Shown piece by piece: positions 28,809 through 36,068 of a stretch of DNA of 64,000 nucleotides. The position numbers and the translations under genes were made by a program. The stretch spans positions 1 through 64,000 of the forward strand of contig NZ_JANL01000022.1 of assembly GCF_000585255.1 (NCBI RefSeq), given 5' to 3'. Source of the stretch: Alkalibacterium sp. AK22 (GTDB lineage: Bacteria; Bacillota; Bacilli; Lactobacillales; Carnobacteriaceae_A). Positions within the stretch are counted from its first letter, which is position 1, and every line of letters begins with the position of its first letter. A model generated the notes under the pieces. That model was given only the letters and a program-made list of their open reading frames with translations. It had not been told where the DNA came from and did not search any database.

Positions 28809-28858
28809 AAAAAGTGACGAGCCCCTCCTAAACGGAGGACAGCTCGTCACTTTTTTTA
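28807..28858. terminator. Bidirectional terminator
   Basis: Long stem with arms AAAAAGTGACGAGC / GCTCGTCACTTTTT and an inner CCTCC/GGAGG; T runs on both strands. Ends the nfeD-floA operon and the convergent gene at 28828, whose stop codon lies within it. Confidence 0.9.
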
Positions 28859-29814
28859 TCTTTTTCTTCTTCAGTAAAGAAAGCCCGTTTCAACTCTATC
28901 AGATCTTCTATATCATGAAGCAGCTGAAACAGGAAAGCCCTACTTTCAAATTCCTCTCTAGTTTCAGGTAATTTAGAGGTCCGGAACTGATTGTATAAAT
29001 TTCTGATTGATTCGAGCAAGACCAGGCCCGTGTTTTTTTCACTCAGCTGATCGGCCGTTTCCTGAAACATCTCAGCCAATATGCTCGCCTGAGATGTTTT
29101 AAGTTCTATATTATTGAGGGAACGAATCATTTTTTTTACAAGTATGAACTGCTGTTCACGCATATGCAGATACCGTATATGATAGTCGTTCTTGCTGAAA
29201 AGCTGGTTATCATATTCATTGAGGGCTTTCTGCTTGGTCAGGCGAAGCTGATCTTCAGCCTCTCTGATTTCTTCCATTACACCCTTTTCCAGTTCTTCGC
29301 CCGACAGACGTCTGGAAATGCTTCTGAGTGTAGACCTCAAATAATAATCAATAAGAGCTTTTTCACGCACAAGTTCGCTCTTGTATGATGGCATCCACAA
29401 ATTCAGCAGTAAAGCTGCCAAAGCTCCAAGAAACATCAGCATAAAGCCATTGTACTGCCAGGCTAAACCAATACTCTGAGCACCAATAAAATGGGTGACT
29501 AAAACCGAACAGGGGGCAATCCCTGACTGCAGACCAAAGCGGTAAGCGATGGGCACGTAAAAAAATAAGTATACTCCAAAAGCAGTAACCGTAAACCCCA
29601 TATAGTAAAACACGATTGAAGCAATGGCAAAGGCCGTTACTGTCGAGGCTAGCCGCTTAAAGGCTGTAATAAACGAGGCCCTTTTTGTGTCCAGCAGACT
29701 CAGGATGGCTATAATCCCAGCCGCCAGAGCATGTTCAAGCTGCAGCATATTGGCTGCATAAATAGACAGCAAGGTCGCCATGACCATTTTAAACGTCCGT
29801 TCTTTTAGTGTCAT
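28828..29814 (-). CDS. Aromatic acid exporter family (ArAE_1/FUSC-like) membrane protein
   Basis: 328 aa. N-terminal half has five to six membrane helices (MVMATLLSIYAANMLQLEHALAAGIIAILSLLDTKRASFITAFKRL is typical of the family); the C-terminal half is a cytoplasmic helical domain (about 145-325). Related to the B. subtilis YgaE/YqjA type proteins (DUF939). The transport substrate is unknown. Monocistronic; no pathway genes nearby. Confidence 0.8.
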   Translation of the reverse strand: MTLKERTFKMVMATLLSIYAANMLQLEHALAAGIIAILSLLDTKRASFITAFKRLASTVTAFAIASIVFYYMGFTVTAFGVYLFFYVPIAYRFGLQSGIAPCSVLVTHFIGAQSIGLAWQYNGFMLMFLGALAALLLNLWMPSYKSELVREKALIDYYLRSTLRSISRRLSGEELEKGVMEEIREAEDQLRLTKQKALNEYDNQLFSKNDYHIRYLHMREQQFILVKKMIRSLNNIELKTSQASILAEMFQETADQLSEKNTGLVLLESIRNLYNQFRTSKLPETREEFESRAFLFQLLHDIEDLIELKRAFFTEEEKDKKSDELSSV

Positions 29815-29862
29815 CAGCTGACTGTCCTTTCATTCTATTATTTTACATTATGACCGGTATAG

Positions 29863-31458
29863 CTACAGGGTACCGGAGCGAATAATCGACACAAGCAGCC
29901 ACAACCCCATGATACCGGCTCCTATAAATATAATAATGGCAAAAATGGAGACTCCTGCGCCTTCAGAGAGGACAAAGATGACCGAAGAAGCCAGGATCAG
30001 CGCTGCAATAATGAGTGCGAAGACTAGCCGGTTCACCATTTTATTAACTTCCCGCCACTTTTCCTCAAAATGCACCAGATCAATGTGAACCATCATACGT
30101 CCATTATTCAGTGTATCCAGTGCTCTTTTCAATGTTGAAGGAAGCCTGAAGGAATCCATAGCTAACTGATACATGCCGACTTTCAACTTTTCTTTGGAAA
30201 AAGAATCAATCAGACTAATATCGTTGCTGGATTTGATATAAGTCGAAGCAATTTCCATGATATTAATGTCCGGATGCAGATCACTTACCACACCTTCGAT
30301 GATTGTCAGTGACTTGGCCAGCAAGATAAAATCATTAGGCATGACCATTTTGTATTTATGCGTAATGTGCAGTACATCCGAGAAAAAAGTACTGAGGTCA
30401 ATCTGGCCGAAACTTTTTGAAATATAGGACTGATAAAAGTCATGTAAGTCTTCACTAAAAGCAAAGCGGTCCACTTTTTCTTTAGTGATAGCCATCTGTA
30501 GCAGTAAATTGATCAGCTGGTCGATATCCTCAAAAACAATAGCCCGCATCAGCTTAATCAGGCTGTCTTTAACTGAGTCGGACAGTTCCCCTACGATACC
30601 AAAATCGATAAACACGATTTGTCTGTCTTTGATGACTATGTTCCCTGGATGAGGATCGCCGTGAAAAAAGCCGTCCTTGAAAATTTGAGATAAAAAGGAG
30701 TAGACTATTTTCTCTCCAATATCTTTTTTGTCATAACCTTCTTCACTGATAGCTTGAGCGTCGAGCCCTCTTATGCCTTCAACATATTCTTCCACCAGTA
30801 CTCGTTTTGACGTATACTGCAGCATCGGTCTAGGTGCAGCAACTGCTCCCACTTCTTTGTTGTAACGTCTGAATTGAACCAAGGCCTGTCCTTCGTTTCT
30901 GAAATCCAATTCTCTTTTGGTTGTTTCTTCAATTTCCTTGAATGCCGATTTGACATCTACGAGCATCTCTTTGACGCTCTCAGGTGCAACGGAGACAACT
31001 CTGGAAAAAAGCTGAATATCTCTTAAAAGATTTTCCTCAATTTCAGGCCTTTGGACTTTGATCACAACTTCTTCACCTGAATAAAACCTTGCTCTATGTA
31101 CTTGAGCCACAGACGCACTAGCAAGTGGAGAAGGATCGACCCATTCAAATACCTCCTCCAGCTTTTCTCTAAAGTCTTCTTCAAATATTCTCCTCATATC
31201 GTCAAAGGGAAAAGGAGGCGCATCATCCCTCAGCTTAGACATTTCTCTAATATAAGACGGCGGAAGCAAATCCTGACGTGTAGATATAATCTGGCCGATC
31301 TTAATAAAACTGGGACCCAGTTCTTCAAAAGCCAGCCTCAGATTTTCTGCATCAAATTCCTTGTGTTTTGTTCTAACCCGCGTACGGTATATATGTCCGA
31401 ATCCGTAAGACGTCAGCACACTTCCAATTTCCGTCAATCGTTCTCTGTTACTTTTCAT
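29863..31458 (-). CDS. UbiB/AarF family atypical kinase-like protein
   Basis: 531 aa: ABC1/ADCK kinase-like domain with the family motifs KxGQ (ELGPSFIKIGQIISTRQDLLPPSYIREMSKLRDDAPPFPFDDM), SASVAQVHRA, and DPHPGNI/DFG (FFHGDPHPGNIVIKDRQIVFIDFGIVG), then two C-terminal membrane helices. In other bacteria the family supports quinone or other prenyl-lipid handling; whether this organism makes quinones cannot be told here. ATG at 31458 is chosen because AAAGGAGG precedes it. Preceded by a phasin-like gene, a pairing seen in many Bacillota. Confidence 0.9.
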   Translation of the reverse strand: MKSNRERLTEIGSVLTSYGFGHIYRTRVRTKHKEFDAENLRLAFEELGPSFIKIGQIISTRQDLLPPSYIREMSKLRDDAPPFPFDDMRRIFEEDFREKLEEVFEWVDPSPLASASVAQVHRARFYSGEEVVIKVQRPEIEENLLRDIQLFSRVVSVAPESVKEMLVDVKSAFKEIEETTKRELDFRNEGQALVQFRRYNKEVGAVAAPRPMLQYTSKRVLVEEYVEGIRGLDAQAISEEGYDKKDIGEKIVYSFLSQIFKDGFFHGDPHPGNIVIKDRQIVFIDFGIVGELSDSVKDSLIKLMRAIVFEDIDQLINLLLQMAITKEKVDRFAFSEDLHDFYQSYISKSFGQIDLSTFFSDVLHITHKYKMVMPNDFILLAKSLTIIEGVVSDLHPDINIMEIASTYIKSSNDISLIDSFSKEKLKVGMYQLAMDSFRLPSTLKRALDTLNNGRMMVHIDLVHFEEKWREVNKMVNRLVFALIIAALILASSVIFVLSEGAGVSIFAIIIFIGAGIMGLWLLVSIIRSGTL

Positions 31459-31472
31459 GTATGTGCCTCCTT

Positions 31473-31527
31473 TCTTAAACATGGTGAAAGAGGTGCTGAC
31501 CAGAATTTCGATCAACACCTCTCCTTT
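31473..31527 (-). terminator. Stem-loop between the phasin-like and UbiB genes
   Basis: GAGGTGCTGA / TCAACACCTC stem in the 69-bp gap; on the minus strand only three T follow, so attenuation or RNA processing is more likely than full termination. Confidence 0.35.
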
Positions 31528-31830
31528 TTATGATTCTGTTGATTTATCTGTGAGTTTGCGCTCTAGCTCTTCGACTTTTGATTCGAGGTCTTCAATATCT
31601 TTTCTCTGAGCAACATTCATTTCCAGCAGAATGGCTTCAAGTGTTTCCTTTTCTTCTAGAGAAACCTCTCTGTTTTTTCTCTGGATCAATTCTTCCGTCA
31701 GTTTCTTACCTTCAGCGACAGTTAATTTTCCACGACTGACCAGCTTGTCGACCTGTTCAACAGCTTTGTCCAAGGCAATGGCAGTAGACCCTACCCCTAC
31801 CAGCAGTGCTTTTTTGATTTCATCTATCAT
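31528..31830 (-). CDS. Phasin-like coiled-coil protein
   Basis: 100 aa. N-terminal hydrophobic helix (IKKALLVGVGSTAIALDKAVEQVDKLV), a conserved RGKLTVAEGKKLTEELIQ segment and a C-terminal coiled coil (IEDLESKVEELERKL). Resembles the phasin superfamily/PhaF-like proteins that usually precede ubiB-like kinase genes; I see no PHA synthesis genes, so a granule role is not implied. The ATG at 31830 is chosen because AAGGGG lies 8 nt before it. Confidence 0.75.
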   Translation of the reverse strand: MIDEIKKALLVGVGSTAIALDKAVEQVDKLVSRGKLTVAEGKKLTEELIQRKNREVSLEEKETLEAILLEMNVAQRKDIEDLESKVEELERKLTDKSTES

Positions 31831-31927
31831 GTGAAGAACCCCTTCCGTATTGATCTTACAAAAACAGTATACCATCCATCAAAAGAATTGTCAGATAAAA
31901 ACAATAGACTGTCGATAGACCTTAGAA

Positions 31928-32839
31928 TTATGGCAAGGGGTTACCGGCCTGGCGGTAGATGCTATACCAGTCTTCACGGCTGATTGTGATGTCCGATGCA
32001 GAGGCATAGTTTTCGAGGCGTTCGGGATTCATCGTGCCTAGGACAACCTGCATCTGGGCTGGATGCCTCAATAACCAGGCAATCGCCAGTGCCTCTGGAT
32101 TTGTGTCATATTTTGCAGCTAAACGCTTCAGTTCTGTGTTTAATTCAGGATAGGCGGGATTATCTAGAAAAATACCCTTAGGCCCCTGAACCGGTGACCA
32201 AGGCTGGATTGTGATGTCATGGAGTCGGCAGTAATCCAGAATCCCGCGGTCATGGTCAACCGACTGCGCTTCTTTTGTGTTGACTTGAACCCCGGCATCA
32301 ATCATACCTGTATGAGTCACACTCAGTTGCAGCTGGTTAACCGATATAGACTGCCTGACATGCTTCTTTAGCAGCTCAATCTGATAGGGACTATGATTGC
32401 TCACACCAAAGTGCTTGACCTTTCCCGCTTTGTGTAAGTCATCAAAGGCCTGTGCAACTTCTTCCGGCTCAACAAGAGCATCGGGCCTGTGAAGAAGAAA
32501 GGTATCCAGATAATCCGTATCGAGGCGTTTAAGTATGCCGTCTACCGAATCAGTCAGGTGCTGTCTGCTGAAGTCGTAATAGCCTGACCGGATTCCCGCT
32601 TTAGACTGCAGAACAATATCTTCTCTACTGAACGAAGCTGTCTTGAGCGCACGGGCAAAGATTTCCTCTGAAGCTCCTTTACCATATATATCTGCATGAT
32701 CATAGAAATTGATGCCGGCCTGATAAGCTGTTTCGAGCACACCTACAGCCTGCTGCGTGTTTAGATCGTTCATTCTCATGCATCCAAGGGCCACTTCTGA
32801 CACATTGACACCTGTTTTCCCAAGTTGGATCGTCTTCAC
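31928..32839 (-). CDS. Aldo/keto reductase (YdhF-like)
   Basis: 303 aa NADPH-dependent oxidoreductase of the AKR superfamily. Catalytic Asp/Tyr in NFYDHADIYGKGASEEIFARAL, Lys in IVLQSKAGIR, His in DTFLLHRPDAL; NADPH segment near VVLGTMNPERL. Substrate unknown. Start is GTG, supported by AGGAGGAAAAGAA upstream. An imperfectly placed 6-2-6 palindrome, CTATCTAAAGATAG (32876-32889), lies in its promoter area. Confidence 0.92.
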   Translation of the reverse strand: MKTIQLGKTGVNVSEVALGCMRMNDLNTQQAVGVLETAYQAGINFYDHADIYGKGASEEIFARALKTASFSREDIVLQSKAGIRSGYYDFSRQHLTDSVDGILKRLDTDYLDTFLLHRPDALVEPEEVAQAFDDLHKAGKVKHFGVSNHSPYQIELLKKHVRQSISVNQLQLSVTHTGMIDAGVQVNTKEAQSVDHDRGILDYCRLHDITIQPWSPVQGPKGIFLDNPAYPELNTELKRLAAKYDTNPEALAIAWLLRHPAQMQVVLGTMNPERLENYASASDITISREDWYSIYRQAGNPLP

Positions 32840-32937
32840 TTCTTTTCCTCCTATAGTATGAATAGGTCTATTTTACTATCTAAAGATAGCGTTTACCAGA
32901 CCTGCGAGGGAGTTAATTCATCGTTTAAAATATCTTT

Positions 32938-33038
32938 GTGTCAGAATTGTGTCAGATTGATGTCGTTCATTAATTTTTAATAGTTGTGTCAAAAAAGTGT
33001 CAAAAAGTGTTGCATTTTTTTAATCTTAGTCTTAAAAT
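32938..33038 (+). promoter_or_regulatory. spx promoter with phased GTGTCA repeats
   Basis: Promoter TTGCAT (33010-33015) - 17 nt - TAAAAT (33033-33038). Upstream are two triplets of GTGTCA-like hexamers: 32938, 32949, 32959 (last one degenerate, GATGTC) and 32986, 32997, 33007 (last one GTGTTG, touching the -35). Spacing within each triplet is 11 then 10 bp, and the triplets are 48 bp apart, so all face related sides of the helix. This is the pattern of direct-repeat sites of OmpR/PhoB-type response regulators. Confidence 0.6.
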
Positions 33039-33125
33039 AGGTATTGTAACAAATCGTTCACATTTTATCCTTGAATTTGTACATAAAATGCGCGAGCGAA
33101 ATTTTTCTAAAGGAGTCGTGACGAA

Positions 33126-33536
33126 ATGATTACATTGTATGTGTCACCCAGTTGTACCTCTTGTCGAAAAGCTAAAGCATGGTTGGAGGAGCAAAATCTG
33201 GAGTTTAATGAAAAAAACATTTTCCATGAACCTTTGACTAAACAGGAAATCAAGCAGATTTTGAGCTTGACTGAAGAGGGGACCAGTGAACTCATCTCCT
33301 ACCGCTCGCAAGCTTACCAGGCCTTGACTAAAGACATCGATGACCTTTCCCTCAACGAACTGCTGGAACTGTTTGAGCATCAGCCGAGTCTTATTCGCCG
33401 ACCTATCATCATGGATGACCGTCGTCTTCAGATTGGTTATAATGAAGAGGAAATTCGCTGCTTCCTTCCGCGTAAAGTTCGGGCACTTGAGCTAGCGGAA
33501 ATTCACCGTAAGTTATCTGTAGAAGAATCAGCATAA
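33126..33536 (+). CDS. spx: Transcriptional regulator Spx
   Basis: ArsC-like redox regulator that binds the RNA polymerase alpha C-terminal domain and reprograms transcription in thiol/disulfide stress. 136 aa with the CxxC redox switch CTSCRKA at residues 10-13, the [29 protein letters not shown] region containing Arg near 92, and the usual length. Start ATG follows AAAGGAG by 9 nt. Preceded by an unusually elaborate promoter region. Ends in a large hairpin terminator. Confidence 0.95.
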   Translation: MITLYVSPSCTSCRKAKAWLEEQNLEFNEKNIFHEPLTKQEIKQILSLTEEGTSELISYRSQAYQALTKDIDDLSLNELLELFEHQPSLIRRPIIMDDRRLQIGYNEEEIRCFLPRKVRALELAEIHRKLSVEESA

Positions 33537-33537
33537 T

Positions 33538-33625
33538 AAAAAGAGTAGAGACTTTTGAGCTGGCCCACAGACGTTAGATTTTTCAGATCTAACATCTATG
33601 GGCCCCTATAGTTCTCTACTCTTTT
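33538..33625. terminator. Large bidirectional hairpin terminator after spx
   Basis: Outer stem AAAAGAGTAGAGA / TCTCTACTCTTTT enclosing a second stem with GGCCCA/TGGGCC and GTTAGAT/ATCTAAC arms. Serves spx and the convergent YrhK-like gene. Confidence 0.8.
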
Positions 33626-34108
33626 CTAGTTTCCATAGTAGCCTTCGTTATACTCTTTTTCTGATTCATTTTCCTGCTCTGCTGCCCGCTCATTTTCGTA
33701 TTTTCTGATTTCCTCACAGCTCTCTTTATCTTCCGATTTTATGTCTATATTTTCGTTGCCTTTGGCTGCTTTCTGATCCGATTCTTGGTTATTTGCTATT
33801 TTCCCCAATATCTCTTCCTGATACTGATCTTCCGTATAGAGAAATACGCTGTGAATGATTTTTAAAATCGGTCTCATCAGAAGAAAAAGACTGGCAAAAA
33901 TATAAAGATACATGGGCGCAGTTTCCATTTCTGTGAACGTCGCCAGCAGACTGCCAACAAGATAAAGCATTCCTGTCAGTAAATCGTTCCCTAAAGAAAT
34001 GATAGTATAATAATTTTGGAAATAAACACGGAAGCCTCCAGCTTTTATAATGATATCTTCATCTTTACCGGGAGTCAGGTCGTGTTGTTTTTTTTCTATT
34101 TCTGGCAT
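33626..34108 (-). CDS. YrhK-like membrane protein with acidic tail
   Basis: 160 aa. Central YrhK-type domain (about 25-95: FRVYFQNYYTIISLGNDLLTGMLYLVGSLLATF...LYIFASLFLLMRPILKIIHSVFLY) with two membrane helices, then a 60-residue hydrophilic acidic tail rich in Glu and Asn that most family members lack. Function unknown. The track start (GTG at 34153) lacks an RBS; ATG at 34108 has AAAGGA 7 nt upstream and is chosen. Convergent with spx. Confidence 0.75.
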   Translation of the reverse strand: MPEIEKKQHDLTPGKDEDIIIKAGGFRVYFQNYYTIISLGNDLLTGMLYLVGSLLATFTEMETAPMYLYIFASLFLLMRPILKIIHSVFLYTEDQYQEEILGKIANNQESDQKAAKGNENIDIKSEDKESCEEIRKYENERAAEQENESEKEYNEGYYGN

Positions 34109-34159
34109 GTATGGATCCTTTCCGGTTAAACCTGTCTTTACTTTGTCAACCACTTACAT

Positions 34160-34200
34160 ATTATCATTATATTAGTTAAAGATGAAACTTTTTAACTAAT
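34160..34200 (-). promoter_or_regulatory. Promoter and inverted repeat of the YrhK-like gene
   Basis: TATAAT on the minus strand with a TTAAAA hexamer 18 nt upstream, overlapped by a perfect 10-bp inverted repeat, ATTAGTTAAA (34171-34180) and TTTAACTAAT (34191-34200). The repeat covers the promoter spacer, so repression is plausible. Further AGTTTAACTTTTTAA-like sequence follows at 34203. Confidence 0.5.
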
Positions 34201-34251
34201 TTCAGTTTAACTTTTTAATTACATTCATTACTGCTCTACGTCAATATCATC

Positions 34252-34447
34252 AAAAAAAAGTGTACCCCCAAAGGGAGTACACTTTTTTAGCTGGCTTAGC
34301 CAGCCAAGTGCAACTTGTCCAAAGAACAAGTGAGAAAAATTGGTTCACAGCCATTTTTCTCCGATACCAACTTCCTGTTGTGATGCAGCGCATCTGTATC
34401 CTGCAGAAGTCTCCACATCATGTGGAGTACCTCGACTCATCGCATAA
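34252..34447 (-). ncRNA. Structured orphan RNA of about 195 nt
   Basis: A complete transcription unit with no plausible protein: promoter TTGACA (34476-34481) - 17 nt - TAGAAT (34453-34458) and, about 195 nt on, a terminator stem GTGTAC-CCC / GGG-GTACAC with eight T (34253-34288). Between them are at least four further hairpins on the minus strand: CTCCAC/GTGGAG, GATGC/GCATC, GAGAAAAAT/ATTTTTCTC, ACTTGT/ACAAGT and GCTGGC/GCCAGC. No match to tmRNA, SRP RNA, RNase P, T-box or any riboswitch core I know. It could also be a leader of the YrhK-like gene, but a terminator and a separate promoter intervene. Confidence 0.6.
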
Positions 34448-34477
34448 CCAATATTCTACTGCATAGATAACCAGATG

Positions 34478-35122
34478 TCAAGCTTTTCCTTTGATAACAG
34501 TATCCAGCCAAGCCTGAGCTATCACTGCATGACCAGCGAGGGTAGGGTGGATACCGTCCTCTCCAGTGTAATAACTGAAGCCATTTCTGATCCCGCAAGC
34601 ATTAAGCAAGCCGTCCAAGGGAACCAGTTCTGTCTGATACTCCCTGGCCATCTTACGGATTACTTGAATTCGGGGATCAAGATCCTGCCGCCAATGGACC
34701 CGATCCTTAGGGTAAGGAAGTACAAAGGGTTCCATTAGTATGACTCGAGCATCCGTTTGCTGGTGCAGTGACTTGAGCAAAAAACGATAATTGGATTCAA
34801 ATGCATCCAGTTCTTTTTGGAGCATCGGCTTCTGTTTGTTCTGATTCTGAAGCGTGTCATTGATACCAATCAATACAGTAACAATATCTGGATTGATCGC
34901 TAGGCAGTCTTCTTCCCAGCGGTCTTTCAAATCGATTAAACGGTCTCCACTCACCCCTCTATTCAGACAAGTCAGGCGTTTCTCGGGATACAGGCGTTTA
35001 AGATGAGCAGTAATCAGGAGCGGATAGGCTTTACCCATGTCTTTTCCATCCTCTTTATTTCGATCACCATCTGTTACGCTGTCTCCGATAAATAAAAGCC
35101 TATCATTTTTATTTATGTTCAC
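34478..35122 (-). CDS. SGNH/GDSL hydrolase family protein
   Basis: 214 aa esterase-fold protein without signal peptide. Catalytic blocks: FIGDSVTDGDRN (block I Ser), RGVSGDRLIDL (Gly), LIGINDT (Asn) and DGIHPTLAGHAV (Asp and His). Probably removes acyl/acetyl groups from a carbohydrate or lipid. It follows the sugar kinase gene with 20 bp, suggesting a shared role in handling an acylated sugar (inference). The promoter of the downstream structured RNA lies in its last codons. Confidence 0.88.
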   Translation of the reverse strand: MNINKNDRLLFIGDSVTDGDRNKEDGKDMGKAYPLLITAHLKRLYPEKRLTCLNRGVSGDRLIDLKDRWEEDCLAINPDIVTVLIGINDTLQNQNKQKPMLQKELDAFESNYRFLLKSLHQQTDARVILMEPFVLPYPKDRVHWRQDLDPRIQVIRKMAREYQTELVPLDGLLNACGIRNGFSYYTGEDGIHPTLAGHAVIAQAWLDTVIKGKA

Positions 35123-35142
35123 TGCGCTTCCTCCCTATAAAG

Positions 35143-36030
35143 TTAAGCATCCTTTTGCTCGATTCTTTGCAGATAGTTATAGACCGCACCAATCAGGTTG
35201 GCATCATTTTTAAAATCACAGGTGTCAATGACAGGTGTGAAAATGGAAAATTCATGCCCGCCAAATTGTTTTTCATATTCAACTTCCAGTCGTTCAACGA
35301 GACCTTCCATACTGGACACCCCACCTCCAAGGATGATCTTCTCAGGATCAAAGGCATAAGCTAAATTGTGTAGTCCAATCGTCAAATATTTGAAAAAGGT
35401 ATTCACTTCTTCTAAAGCGACTGTGTCCCCCGCTGTTGCCCGTTCAAACACTTCTTTTCCGTCTACTTCTTCCGGATCAAGTCCATTTCTTTCAGCATAA
35501 CGACGAGCCACACCGACAGCCGTACCCACACTACTGAAAATTTTATCTTCACCCAGCAACATGTAACCAAATTCTCCCGCAGACAAATGCTGTCCCTGCT
35601 GTACTTTTTTATCGATAATCACTGCTCCACCTATGCCGGTACCTATGACCACAAAGAGTACATTACTGTTGTACCGCGCTGCCCCTTTCCAAACTTCTGC
35701 CAATGCAGCACAATTTGCATCATTCTCAAAACTAACCGGCAGACCGAAAGCTGCTTCCAGTTCATCGTATATAGGGAAAAAATGCAGATACCTGACTGCA
35801 CTCATGCCCTCAATCTGTCTCCCCTGCTGATTAACCGCACCTGGAGCTGAAAACGCAACTCCCTCAAGCTCATACACTCTCTCCACAAACTGCTTGATCC
35901 CAACGAGCTTGTCTTTCATTTCTATCCAGGTTTTAGGGGTCCGGAATTTATCCTGGCCTACCAGAGATTCGTTGACCCAGACTCCATACTTGACTGCTGT
36001 ACCCCCTATATCAAATGCCAGAATTGCCAT
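35143..36030 (-). CDS. ROK family sugar kinase, BglK (beta-glucoside kinase)-like
   Basis: 295 aa. ATP-binding AFDIGGTAVKYGVW near the N-terminus, FENDANCAALAEVWKGAA with catalytic Asp, GTGIGGAVI, and SAGEFGYM in place of the ExGH motif. The CxCGxxGCxE zinc motif of glucokinases is absent, which matches the BglK type from Listeria/Enterococcus (phosphorylates beta-glucosides such as cellobiose). Substrate remains inferred. Operon with the SGNH hydrolase. Confidence 0.85.
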   Translation of the reverse strand: MAILAFDIGGTAVKYGVWVNESLVGQDKFRTPKTWIEMKDKLVGIKQFVERVYELEGVAFSAPGAVNQQGRQIEGMSAVRYLHFFPIYDELEAAFGLPVSFENDANCAALAEVWKGAARYNSNVLFVVIGTGIGGAVIIDKKVQQGQHLSAGEFGYMLLGEDKIFSSVGTAVGVARRYAERNGLDPEEVDGKEVFERATAGDTVALEEVNTFFKYLTIGLHNLAYAFDPEKIILGGGVSSMEGLVERLEVEYEKQFGGHEFSIFTPVIDTCDFKNDANLIGAVYNYLQRIEQKDA

Positions 36031-36068
36031 GTTTTTCCCTCCACTGTTTTATAGGGCTGCAAACGACC

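Noticed and set aside
34252-34447. 6S RNA, SRP RNA or T-box as identity of the structured RNA
   Set aside because: No long rod with central bubble could be drawn from 5' and 3' halves; SRP GGAAG-type core and T-box AGGGTGG motif are absent. Left as orphan.
34260-34466. 68-codon plus-strand ORF in the structured RNA region
   Set aside because: No ribosome binding site, no family resemblance, and the segment is explained by the minus-strand promoter, hairpins and terminator. Treated as a shadow.
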